From Clostridia bacterium (lineage in GTDB: Bacteria > Bacillota > Clostridia > Lachnospirales > Lachnospiraceae): a DNA stretch of 64,000 bases. Shown piece after piece: positions 1-7,960 of the stretch (positions are counted from its first letter, which is position 1; each line of letters starts with the position of its first letter). The notes below the pieces were generated by a model. The model was not told where the DNA came from, searched no databases, and worked only from the letters and a program-made list of their open reading frames with translations. The position numbers and the translations under genes were made by a program. The DNA lies in contig CAJTIM010000009.1 in the NCBI GenBank assembly GCA_910576325.1, forward strand, positions 1 to 64,000, written 5' to 3'.

Positions 1-133
1 CTAATGTGAAAGAGTGAGTGTGTATCACTGCTGAAACTATGCTTGATGGGGCGCCGGATGCGGTGAAAGTCGCATGTCCGGTGCTAGCCGGGGGAAAAGC
101 CGGAGATAACATCAAAGGCTTACCTATCGGAAC
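1..133 (+). mobile_element. 3' end of a group II intron (domains V-VI) inside the virD4-like gene
   Basis: A 34-nt domain V hairpin with a GAAA tetraloop occupies 51-84. It is followed by a domain VI-like stem and the 3' end motif CTTACCTATC plus five bases ending in AC, the usual AY intron end. The rest of the intron, presumably with its reverse transcriptase/maturase gene, lies left of the window. Coding sequence of the VirD4-like protein resumes in frame at 134. The exact last base is inferred from the second intron at 2357-3314, whose junction is fixed by reading frame. Confidence 0.85.
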
Positions 134-1305
134 CCTTTGCCTACCTGCACAGTGAGAAAGACATACTGAAACTTGTCAACACAATCATGGTAAACACCAA
201 AGGCGAGGGCGAAAAATCGTCCGAGGACTTCTGGACGAAAGCGGAAAAGCTCTACTACACCGCACTAATCGGCTACATCTACTACGAAGCCCCGGAAGAA
301 GAAAAGAATTTTACGACCCTGCTTGACATGATAAACGCAAGCGAAGCGAGGGAGGACGACGAGGACTTTAAGAACCCCGTGGATTTGATGTTTGACCGTC
401 TGGAAGAAAAAGACCCGGAACACTTTGCCGTAAAGCAGTACCGCAAATATAAATTAGCGGCGGGCAAAACGGCGAAGTCGATTTTAATTAGCTGCGGCGC
501 AAGGCTTTCCCCCTTTGACATTAAGGAGCTGCGGGAGCTTATGGAAACGGACGATTTGGAGCTTGACACGTTGGGGGACAGGAAAACCGCCCTCTTTGTC
601 ATTATCTCCGACACGGACGACACATTCAATTTCATTGTCGCCATGATGTATACGCAGCTTTTCAACCTCTTATGCGACAAGGCAGATGATGTGTACGGCG
701 GCAGGCTTCCCGTACACGTCCGCTGCCTGCTTGATGAAGTGGCGAATATCGGGCAGATACCCAAACTGGAAAAGCTGATTGCGACAATCCGAAGCCGGGA
801 AATATCCGCCTGCCTTATCTTGCAGGCGCAGAGCCAGTTAAAAGCCATTTACAAGGACAACGCCGACACAATCACAGGGAATTGCGACACGACCCTTTTC
901 TTAGGCGGCAAGGAGAAAACCACGCTCAAAGAAATGTCGGAGCTTTTGGGACGGGAAACCATAGATTTATACAACACTTCCGAGAACCGGGGAAAGGAAA
1001 AGACCTACGGGCTGAACTATCAGAAATTGGGAAAGGAGCTTATGAGCCAAGATGAAATAGCCGTCATGGACGGCGGCAAATGTATCTTGCAGGTAAGGGG
1101 CGCACGTCCCTTTTTCAGCGACAAGTTCGATATAACCAAGCACCCAAGATATAAATTCCTCTCCGATTTTGACAAGAAGAATGAATTTGACATTGAGAAG
1201 TATCTAAAACGCCGCCCGGCAGTTATCAAGCCGGAAGAACCCTTTGACCTCTACGAGATTGACGGGGCAGATTTGCAGGAGGAAACAGACCATGAGCAGA
1301 CGTAA
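134..1305 (+). CDS. VirD4/TcpA-type coupling protein, 3' exon
   Basis: This is the C-terminal part of the ATPase that couples the DNA-relaxase complex to the type IV secretion channel at the membrane. The frame is open from the intron end at 134; the ATG at 187 is internal. A Walker B-like segment LLDEVANIG is followed by a RecA-like core that includes SREISACLILQAQSQLKAIY, as in VirD4 proteins of Tn1549-like ICEs. The N-terminal membrane anchor and Walker A lie upstream of the intron, outside the window. It overlaps the next small gene by 14 nt, so the two are probably translated together. Production of the full protein should depend on intron splicing. Confidence 0.9.
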
Positions 1306-1462
1306 CACAAAGACAAAAGAAAATGACATTGAAAGATTTCTGATGAATGTTGCGGAAACCGCAGAAAACGCATTGCGGGAATACTGGGAGGAACGGGACG
1401 CAGAAAACCGCCTTTATGCAACGGAGTATGTCACACGCCGGGGGCTTATCCCGCAACAGTGA
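1292..1462 (+). CDS. small hypothetical ICE protein (56 aa)
   Basis: A 56-residue, charged, helical protein starting MSRRNTKTKE and containing an ERFLMNVAETAENALREYWE helix. It starts inside the last codons of the virD4-like gene, which places it in the transfer operon. No catalytic motif or membrane segment is visible. Similar small genes follow virD4 in related ICEs, but I cannot assign a function. The start ATG at 1292 was preferred over the upstream in-frame start at 1244 because the latter lies deep in the coupling protein gene and has no ribosome binding site. Confidence 0.6.
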   Translation: MSRRNTKTKENDIERFLMNVAETAENALREYWEERDAENRLYATEYVTRRGLIPQQ

Positions 1463-1683
1463 CGGCAGGAAAGCCGCCCTTTTGCATAGCAGCCGGGAGG
1501 ATATGGGGGCAGGGGAAAAGGCGCAGGGAAAAGGGCTTTGCGTCATGGAAATGTGCATAACAGCCTATTCCGTCATGGAAAACGCCATTCACAGCACATG
1601 GAAAAGCAAAGTGCAGCTTTCCCACGTCCTGCAAACAGCGTTTCCCACAACTCCATGAGCAAGGCAGTTATACACATTCCCAC

Positions 1684-1979
1684 AAATCCAAACTTATATA
1701 AAATCCAAACTTTTCTGAAAACAGCTTGATAATTGGGGATTCTTGCCGGAAAAAGTTTGGATTTCGTTTCACAAAGTACAATACTCCAATTATGACAAAA
1801 TGCGTAAAACACTACTATTTAGCTCTGTTTCAATCAATTTATTCTCATTTCTGACAAGAGAAGTACAAAACAAAATCCAAACTTTTTTATCAGAAAATGC
1901 CTTGAATAAAGGATTTACAGAGGAAAGTTTGGATTTCTTCTAAGTTTGGATTTGTGGGAAAATCTAAACTTTTGGATTT
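1684..1979. repeat. cluster of AAATCCAAACTT repeats in both orientations
   Basis: Exact copies lie at 1684-1695, 1701-1712 and 1873-1884 (plus strand) and at 1753-1764, 1925-1936 and 1942-1953 (minus strand). Two degenerate copies overlap at 1960-1971 and 1968-1979 inside a hairpin that spans about 1955-1984. The AT-rich block stands out from the GC-rich transfer genes around it. The arrangement resembles iterons or multiple binding sites for a DNA-binding protein. It is not a CRISPR array: spacing is irregular and orientation alternates. Confidence 0.85.
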
Positions 1980-2163
1980 TTCCACAACGCCGGGCGGCTG
2001 CTGAAACTCCCCCTCTCCCCCATTCATTTATTTATAAAAACGGAGGTACATATCATCAAAAACGTAAACACCGGGTACATGGTTCGTGCGCCCACCAGAG
2101 GGGCGCACCACCCCTTTACAACTGAATACCGCCACGCCGCAGCACCTACGCAGCGTGGGGACA

Positions 2164-2187
2164 GCCGCCAAGACTGGCGGCTTTTTT
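2164..2187 (+). terminator. rho-independent terminator or attenuator upstream of the Maff2 gene
   Basis: A GCCGCCA stem with an AGAC loop pairs with TGGCGGC and is followed by six T residues. It lies about 55 nt upstream of the Maff2 start codon, so it may attenuate transcription into the transfer operon rather than simply end an upstream transcript. Confidence 0.7.
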
Positions 2188-2241
2188 CATACCCAGAAAC
2201 CATTTTCCAAGCCGCAGGAAACGGCAGAAAGCGAGGGCTAT

Positions 2242-3415
2242 ATGGCATTTTTTAACAGCGCAGTAAACGTATTGCAGACACTTGTTATCGCATTGGGCGC
2301 AGGTCTGGGCGTATGGGGCGTTATCAATCTCTTAGAGGGTTACGGCAACGACAATCGTGCGACACGTTCGTAACTGAAAAGGTTACGCACTAAGTCGAAA
2401 GGCTAAACAGCCTGAAATCTTAGGAGAACTGACAATCCGATGGGTGGAATGACAGGGTAACGCCTTGAAACGCCCACACTGATACTCCGATTGGCGGCGG
2501 TATGCAACTGCCTAACCGTCAAAAGCTCGGTGAAGTCGGCAGAGAGTGACCGTAAACGGGATATTCCCGCACGAAACCTGTCCAGAGGTGGATGGCGTCA
2601 CCTATATGCCGGGTGTCGGATACTCATGGTGAGAATGTATGAAAATACTGGCGTACTTCCGAATGTACGGGTCTAAACGTTTGGATTTGTCGAAAGGCAT
2701 TTCCCCATTAAATTGGGGTGTCCGTGGATTAGTAAGACTGGTTGTTATGAACGTCCACATACCGTTACAGGCGGTAAGATTCTTTGAATTGGACACAGGC
2801 TTAGAGGAAGCACCTAAAAGTATTCAATGATAGGATTGTTGGAACGTGGTAAACCGGGATGTGAATGATAAGGCTGTTGCAGGCTGATGTCACGCTGATA
2901 AGGAAAAGCGAAAACCAGCAGGGAATGCTGGTATATCAGTTATGATATTCCACTATCGCTATAACTTATCTTAATTCCGGCGAAAGTGGTGGCACAGTAC
3001 CTATGAAGCGGGAATAAAAAGCCCGTGGAGGGATAGCCACCAGTCGGATTTAGAAACAAAAACTGAAAACATAACAAACACAGCTTCGAGTATGACAAAG
3101 AAAATCCTAACCGAAAGGGGTGGGTGCCTGTGTTGACTTCGGAGCAGCAAAAGCACAAACAATTTTTTAATGCTGTAACGAAGTGTGTAAGTTATGTTTA
3201 AAACGTAAAATTTCTAAATTCGATGGGGCGCCGTGTGCGGTGAAAGTCGCACGCACGGTGCTAAGCGGGGGAAAAGCCGGAAACATTTGAAACTGTAGGC
3301 TTACCTATCGCAATCGGGGGCGAAAAGTCAAGGCATGAAGCAGCTTATGGCGGGCGGCGGCGTTGCGCTTATCGGCACAACCTTAATCCCGCTGCTTTCC
3401 GGGCTGTTCGGATAA
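2242..3415 (+). CDS. Maff2 family small membrane protein, split by a group II intron
   Basis: Exon 1 is 2242-2356 and exon 2 is 3315-3415. Joined, they give a 71-residue protein beginning MAFFNSAVNVLQTLVIALGA and ending LIPLLSGLFG, with two hydrophobic helices around residues 8-33 and 50-70. This matches the Maff2 family found next to virD4 and the VirB6-like gene in Tn1549-type ICEs; its role in the channel is not established. The exons join in frame only if the intron is removed exactly, with the proline codon split C|CG. Without splicing, translation from 2242 ends shortly after the junction at 2373. Confidence 0.88.
2357..3314 (+). mobile_element. ORF-less group II intron (958 nt)
   Basis: The intron starts GTGCGAC, the conserved group II 5' end, and closes with a 34-nt domain V at 3228-3261, a domain VI and the CTTACCTATC...AT 3' end. 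The putative EBS1 GATTGTTG at 2834-2841 pairs with the last eight exon bases CGACAATC (2349-2356), with one G-U pair. No reverse transcriptase frame exists; domain IV holds only a 23-codon frame at 3130-3201 with a possible ribosome binding site, which may be a remnant of a maturase start. Its mobility and perhaps splicing would need a maturase supplied in trans. Confidence 0.92.
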
Positions 3416-3434
3416 TCCGGGGAGGTAGCCGCTT

Positions 3435-4304
3435 ATGGAGAGCATATTTGAAGCCATTAACGAATGGCTAAAGGAGCTTTTAATCGGGGCGATTAACGGA
3501 AACCTGTCAAATATGTTCGGGGACGTGAACGAGAAAGTCGGCACGATAGCGGCGCAGGCAGGGCAGACCCCGCAGGGGTGGAATGGCGGCGTGTTTTCCA
3601 TGATACAGAACCTTTCACAGACCGTCATTCTCCCCATTGCGGGGCTTGTCATTACTTATGTGCTATGCGTGGAACTAATCAGCATGGTTACGGACAAGAA
3701 CAGCCTGCATGACATTGACACTTTCATGTTCTTCAAATATGTGTTCAAAGCGTGGGTAGCCGTCTACCTTGTTACCCACGTCTTTGACATTACTATGGCG
3801 GTCTTTGACGTGGGGCAGCATTTAGTCAACAGTGCGGCGGGCGTGATAAGCTCCGACACCGCTATTGACGTGGAAAGCACCCTTGCCGCCATGACCGCCA
3901 ACATGGAAACAATGGAAGTCCCCGAACTGCTTTTGCTTGTAATGGAAACCGCCCTTGTTAGTATGTGCATGAAGATTATGTCCGTACTGATTACGGTTAT
4001 CCTCTACGGAAGAATGATTGAGATATATCTGACCTGCTCCGTTGCGCCTATCCCCTTTGCCACCATGACTAACAGGGAATGGGGAAGCATTGGGAACAAC
4101 TATCTCAAAGGCTTGTTCGCATTGGGCGTACAGGGCTTTTTCATCATGGTATGCGTAGGGATTTACGCCGTGCTTGTGAATGAAATGGTAATCGCTTCAA
4201 ACCTGCACAGTGCCATTTTCAGCATAGCCGCCTACACCGTGATACTCTGCTTTTCCCTCTTTAAAACGGGAAGCCTTGCAAAAAGCATTTTCCACGCACA
4301 TTAG
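3435..4304 (+). CDS. VirB6/TrbL-like conjugation membrane protein (CD0411-like)
   Basis: A 289-residue integral membrane protein with several hydrophobic helices: about residues 56-80, 95-120, 165-195 and 220-285. It corresponds to the VirB6/TrbL-like component that forms the inner part of the secretion channel in Gram-positive ICEs. The short segment NREWGSIGNNYLKGLFALGVQ is typical of this family in Tn1549-like elements. It starts 20 nt after the Maff2 stop with GGGGAGGTAG as ribosome binding site, so it is in the same operon. Length and topology look intact. Confidence 0.82.
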   Translation: MESIFEAINEWLKELLIGAINGNLSNMFGDVNEKVGTIAAQAGQTPQGWNGGVFSMIQNLSQTVILPIAGLVITYVLCVELISMVTDKNSLHDIDTFMFFKYVFKAWVAVYLVTHVFDITMAVFDVGQHLVNSAAGVISSDTAIDVESTLAAMTANMETMEVPELLLLVMETALVSMCMKIMSVLITVILYGRMIEIYLTCSVAPIPFATMTNREWGSIGNNYLKGLFALGVQGFFIMVCVGIYAVLVNEMVIASNLHSAIFSIAAYTVILCFSLFKTGSLAKSIFHAH

Positions 4305-4345
4305 ATTTCAGACAACGCCCCATGCGGGCAGAAAGGAGGTTATCA

Positions 4346-4912
4346 ATGGCGTATGTCACAGTACCCAAAGACCTTACAAAAGTAAAGACCAAAGTTGCGC
4401 TGAACCTTACCAAGCGGCAGCTTGTGTGTTTCAGCATGGCGGCAGCCGTGGGCGTTCCCCTGTTCTTTCTCATAAAGGGCAGCGTCCCGCAGACCGCAGC
4501 GACCTTTCTCATGGTTCTTGCCATGCTCCCGTTTTTCCTGTTCGCCATGTACGAGAAGCACGGGCAGCCGCTTGAAAAAGTGTTAGGTAACATTATCAGA
4601 GTGTTTTTCCTCACGCCAAAGGAACGACCCTACCAGACGGAAAACTATTATGCCGTCTTAGCGAAGCAACGGAAACTTAACAAGGAGGTAACAGCCATTG
4701 CGAAAAAAAGCTATCAAAGACAGACCGCAAAATCAGCAGGCAAAAGAGAAAATCCGGCTCACACGGGCAGAAAAAAAGCAGATAGCCGCCCTTATGCGGC
4801 AGGCAAAGGGGGACGGGAAAAAGCACACCGCACAGCAGACAATCCCCTACTTGCAGATGTACCCGGACGGGATATGCCGGGTAAAGGACAATCTTTTCTC
4901 AAAAAGCGTTGA
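4346..4912 (+). CDS. PrgI family protein (VirB3-like) with C-terminal extension
   Basis: The N-terminal 120 residues are a PrgI/VirB3-like protein that accompanies VirB4 in the channel: MAYVTVPKDLTKVKTKVALN, then a two-helix membrane hairpin around residues 28-70 and a conserved LTPKERPYQTENYY segment. AAAGGAGG lies just before the ATG at 4346. The frame stays open for about 72 codons after the virB4 start at 4698, adding a basic, low-complexity tail of 188 residues total. The usual family protein ends near that point. Whether the tail is a real product or a stop-codon loss in an overlap cannot be told from sequence alone. Confidence 0.82.
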   Translation: MAYVTVPKDLTKVKTKVALNLTKRQLVCFSMAAAVGVPLFFLIKGSVPQTAATFLMVLAMLPFFLFAMYEKHGQPLEKVLGNIIRVFFLTPKERPYQTENYYAVLAKQRKLNKEVTAIAKKSYQRQTAKSAGKRENPAHTGRKKADSRPYAAGKGGREKAHRTADNPLLADVPGRDMPGKGQSFLKKR

Positions 4913-7124
4913 GTTTTCCGACATCAACTATCAGCTTGCACAGCCGGACGACAAGACCGCCACCTTTGAAGCCCTTTGCGACTTCTACAACTCCCTTGAC
5001 AGCTCCGTAGGCTTGCAGCTTACCTTTGTGAACCGTGTCGCCGGGCAGGGGGACTTCTCAAAGAGTATCGCCATACCGCCGCAGCAGGACGGTTTTGATG
5101 ATGTGCGGGAGGAATACGCCGCCATGCTCCAAAACCAGCTTGCAAAGGGCAATAACGGGCTTGTGAAGCATAAATACCTTACTTTCACACTGGAAGCCGA
5201 CAGCCTTAAAAATGCAAAGTCCCGGCTGAACCGACTGGAAACGGATATATTGAACCACCTCAAAATCTTAGGGGCGGCGAACCGACCCCTTGACGGGAAA
5301 GAACGGCTTGAAGTGCTGCACGGCATTTTCCACCCGGACGGGGACAGAAAATTTTTATTCAACTGGAAATGGCTTGTACCGTCCGGGCTTTCCACGAAAG
5401 ATTTCATTGCGCCGCCCTCATTCGCTTTCAAGAACGGGCGGCTTTTCAGCATGGGCGACAAGACCGGGGCGGTATCGTTCTTACAGATACTTGCGCCGGA
5501 ACTGAATGACCGCCTGCTTGCCGACCTTTTGAACGTAGACGGGCATTTATTGGTAAACCTGCATATCCGCAGTATCGACCAGAGCGAAGCCATAAAGACC
5601 ATAAAACGCAAGATAACAGATTTAGACGCTATGAAGATAGCCGAGCAGAAAAAGGCGGTACGCAGCGGGTACGATATGGATATAATACCGTCCGACCTTG
5701 CCACCTACGGCGGGGACGCAAAAGACCTCTTGCGGGACTTGCAGAGCCGCAACGAGCGAATGTTTCTCCTTACCCTGCTTGTGGTAAACCTTGCGGACAA
5801 TAAGCAGCAGCTTGACAACCAGATATTCCAGACGGCGGGCGTGGCGCAGAAAGCCAACTGCTCCCTTGTGCGCCTTGACTATCAGCAGGAAGCCGGGCTT
5901 GTGTCGTCCCTGCCTTTGGGACTGAACGAAATCCCCATACAGCGGGGGCTTACCACATCAAGCACGGCTATTTTCGTGCCGTTTACCACGCAGGAGCTTT
6001 TCCAGAACGGGGAAGCCCTCTACTACGGCTTGAACGCACTTTCTAACAACATGATACTTGCGGACAGGAAGAAGCTCAAAAATCCCAATGGTTTAATTCT
6101 GGGGACACCGGGCAGCGGCAAGAGCTTTTCCGCAAAGCGTGAAATCACAAACGTATTCCTTGTTGCGGACAAAAAGGACTGTATCTTGATATGCGACCCC
6201 GAAGCCGAGTACGCACCCCTTGTCAACCGTTTAGGCGGGCAGGTAGTCAAAATCTCCCCCACAAGCAAAGACTTTGTGAACCCTATGGACTTGAACCTCA
6301 ATTATTCCGAGGACGAAAGCCCCCTGTCACTGAAAAGCGATTTTATCCTCTCCCTTTGTGAGCTTGTCGTTGGCGGCAAAAGCGGCTTAGAGCCAATCGA
6401 AAAGACCGTGATTGACCGTGCCGTGCGGGAGGTTTACCGTGAGTACCTTGCCGCCCCCGACCCGGCGAAAATGCCGATACTGGAAGATTTATACAACGCA
6501 CTAAAGAAACAGCCGGAAGCGGAAGCCGCACGGGTAGCCGCAGCCCTTGAACTGTATGTGCATGGAAGCCTTAACGTGTTCAACCACCGCACCAACATAG
6601 ACATACATAACCGCCTTGTCTGCTTTGACATTAAGGAGTTGGGGAAGCAGCTCAAAAAGTTAGGTATGCTCATCATACAAGACCAAGTTTGGGGGCGTGT
6701 GACCGAGAACCGGGAACGCCACGCTAACACATGGTACTATTCAGATGAATTTCACTTGCTGCTGAAAGAGGAACAGACGGCGGCTTACAGCGTGGAAATC
6801 TGGAAGCGTTTCAGAAAATGGGGCGGCATACCCACGGGCATAACACAGAACGTCAAAGATTTGCTTGCAAGCCGGGAAATCGAAAACATTTTTGAAAACA
6901 GCGATTTTATTTATATGCTGAACCAAGCGGGCGGCGACAGGCAGATTTTGGCGAAGCAGTTAGGCATTTCCAATAAGCAGCTTTCCTATGTGACCCACTC
7001 CGAAGCCGGGCAGGGGCTTATCTTCTACGGCAACGTGATACTCCCCTTTGTAGACCGCTTCCCGGCAGACACCGAGCTTTACCGCATAATGACGACCCGC
7101 CCGGAGGAACTTGCACAGCCATAA
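4698..7124 (+). CDS. VirB4-like conjugation ATPase
   Basis: This 808-residue ATPase powers assembly and substrate transfer of the type IV secretion system on the cytoplasmic side. The Walker A motif GTPGSGKS is at residues 469-476; a Walker B-like YYSDEFHLLL and the GITQNVKDLL segment follow near residues 680-725. Translation starts at TTG (4698), nine bases after AAGGAGG, inside the PrgI gene. The basic N-terminus (RKKAIKDRPQNQQAKEKIRL) is usual for the TraE/VirB4 proteins of this ICE family. Length is normal and all motifs look intact. Confidence 0.93.
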   Translation: MRKKAIKDRPQNQQAKEKIRLTRAEKKQIAALMRQAKGDGKKHTAQQTIPYLQMYPDGICRVKDNLFSKSVEFSDINYQLAQPDDKTATFEALCDFYNSLDSSVGLQLTFVNRVAGQGDFSKSIAIPPQQDGFDDVREEYAAMLQNQLAKGNNGLVKHKYLTFTLEADSLKNAKSRLNRLETDILNHLKILGAANRPLDGKERLEVLHGIFHPDGDRKFLFNWKWLVPSGLSTKDFIAPPSFAFKNGRLFSMGDKTGAVSFLQILAPELNDRLLADLLNVDGHLLVNLHIRSIDQSEAIKTIKRKITDLDAMKIAEQKKAVRSGYDMDIIPSDLATYGGDAKDLLRDLQSRNERMFLLTLLVVNLADNKQQLDNQIFQTAGVAQKANCSLVRLDYQQEAGLVSSLPLGLNEIPIQRGLTTSSTAIFVPFTTQELFQNGEALYYGLNALSNNMILADRKKLKNPNGLILGTPGSGKSFSAKREITNVFLVADKKDCILICDPEAEYAPLVNRLGGQVVKISPTSKDFVNPMDLNLNYSEDESPLSLKSDFILSLCELVVGGKSGLEPIEKTVIDRAVREVYREYLAAPDPAKMPILEDLYNALKKQPEAEAARVAAALELYVHGSLNVFNHRTNIDIHNRLVCFDIKELGKQLKKLGMLIIQDQVWGRVTENRERHANTWYYSDEFHLLLKEEQTAAYSVEIWKRFRKWGGIPTGITQNVKDLLASREIENIFENSDFIYMLNQAGGDRQILAKQLGISNKQLSYVTHSEAGQGLIFYGNVILPFVDRFPADTELYRIMTTRPEELAQP

Positions 7125-7161
7125 CCCGCAGGAACACGGGGACAGAAAGGAGCGATAAACC

Positions 7162-7944
7162 ATGAGTACCAAAACCGCAAAACAGCAGGACGCATTGACG
7201 GAACTCCTTGACCTGCTGACACAAAACGGGAAGAAGCAGGAAGCCGCCGAGCTTTCCGCTTTATTCTCACAATTTGCAGCTATGGAAACACAGTATGGGA
7301 AAGTGCTTTCCGAGCTTGCCGCCGTCCGTGAACAGCTTGCCACGCTCCATGACGGGGGAAACAGAGCCGCCGCCATGCAGGAAACCAAGCAGACGCAGGC
7401 GCACATCACGCAGGCAAAAGAAACCCTCTCCACCTTAAAGGGGAACATGACCGACAAAATCAGAAAGACCCTTGCCGCCGTCAAGCAGCACGGCATTTCA
7501 GCACTGAACAAGGCGGCTGACTTCTTAGGCGTGAAAAAAGCACTTGCGGAGATGAAAGGAAACGTACAGGACGCAATCGCTTCCACCCAAAGCAGCATTG
7601 ACCGTATCAACGCCGTAGGCAGCGAACTCCACGCCTTAAACGAACACGCCAAGAACTTAGGGCGGGCGTTGACGGGAAAGGAACGGAAAGAGCTGACACA
7701 GCGCAACGAGGACAAAGGCGTGCTTGCCGCCGTTGCCAAGCCCCTAAAACGCCATAAAGCCACGTTAGAGGGCATGGAAAAGAACATTGACCGGGCAATG
7801 GCACGGGTGGAACGCTTAGAGCAGGCAGCCGCAAAAGGCAGGGAGAAAGAAAAGCCCTCTATCCGGGAGGAAATCAAAGCAGCCGCCAAGCCGGAACAGC
7901 CCAAGAAAAAAGCCCCGCAGAAAGCGCAGGAAGCGAGTTTATAA
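7162..7944 (+). CDS. coiled-coil ICE protein (DUF6674-like)
   Basis: A 260-residue, highly charged, mostly helical protein between virB4 and the cell wall hydrolase, starting MSTKTAKQQDALTELLDLL. It has no membrane segment or enzyme motif. I recall similar proteins annotated as DUF6674 in Tn1549-like elements, but that is from memory. The last 30 residues, KPSIREEIKAAAKPEQPKKK and onward, form a basic tail whose KPSIR motif recurs at the ends of the proteins at 13,535-18,676 and 18,680-19,390. An AAAGGAG precedes the start codon. Confidence 0.7.
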   Translation: MSTKTAKQQDALTELLDLLTQNGKKQEAAELSALFSQFAAMETQYGKVLSELAAVREQLATLHDGGNRAAAMQETKQTQAHITQAKETLSTLKGNMTDKIRKTLAAVKQHGISALNKAADFLGVKKALAEMKGNVQDAIASTQSSIDRINAVGSELHALNEHAKNLGRALTGKERKELTQRNEDKGVLAAVAKPLKRHKATLEGMEKNIDRAMARVERLEQAAAKGREKEKPSIREEIKAAAKPEQPKKKAPQKAQEASL

Positions 7945-7960
7945 AGGGGGATAACCATTC

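Larger units (their letters stand above)
1463..2241. other. 779-nt intergenic region of the ICE without a convincing gene
   Basis: No reading frame here looks like a protein. It holds an AT-rich repeat cluster at 1684-1979, a perfect 8-bp stem with 7-nt loop at 2086-2108, and a terminator-like hairpin at 2164-2187. A GGAGGT at 2042-2047 is followed by an open frame with no ATG, GTG or TTG at a proper distance. The region separates virD4 from the Maff2 gene and is the natural place for control of the downstream transfer operon. Confidence 0.7.

Noticed and set aside
1684-1979. CRISPR array
   Set aside because: Repeats are 12 bp, irregularly spaced and in both orientations; no cas genes nearby.
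2055-2255. Open frame after GGAGGT at 2042 with IKNVNTGYMVRAPTRG at its start
   Set aside because: It has no ATG, GTG or TTG at a sensible distance, crosses two hairpins and overlaps the Maff2 start in another frame.
6960-7958. 332-codon frame on the minus strand opposite virB4 and the coiled-coil gene
   Set aside because: It is a shadow of two real plus-strand genes, crosses their boundary, has serine/cysteine-rich odd composition and no ribosome binding site.
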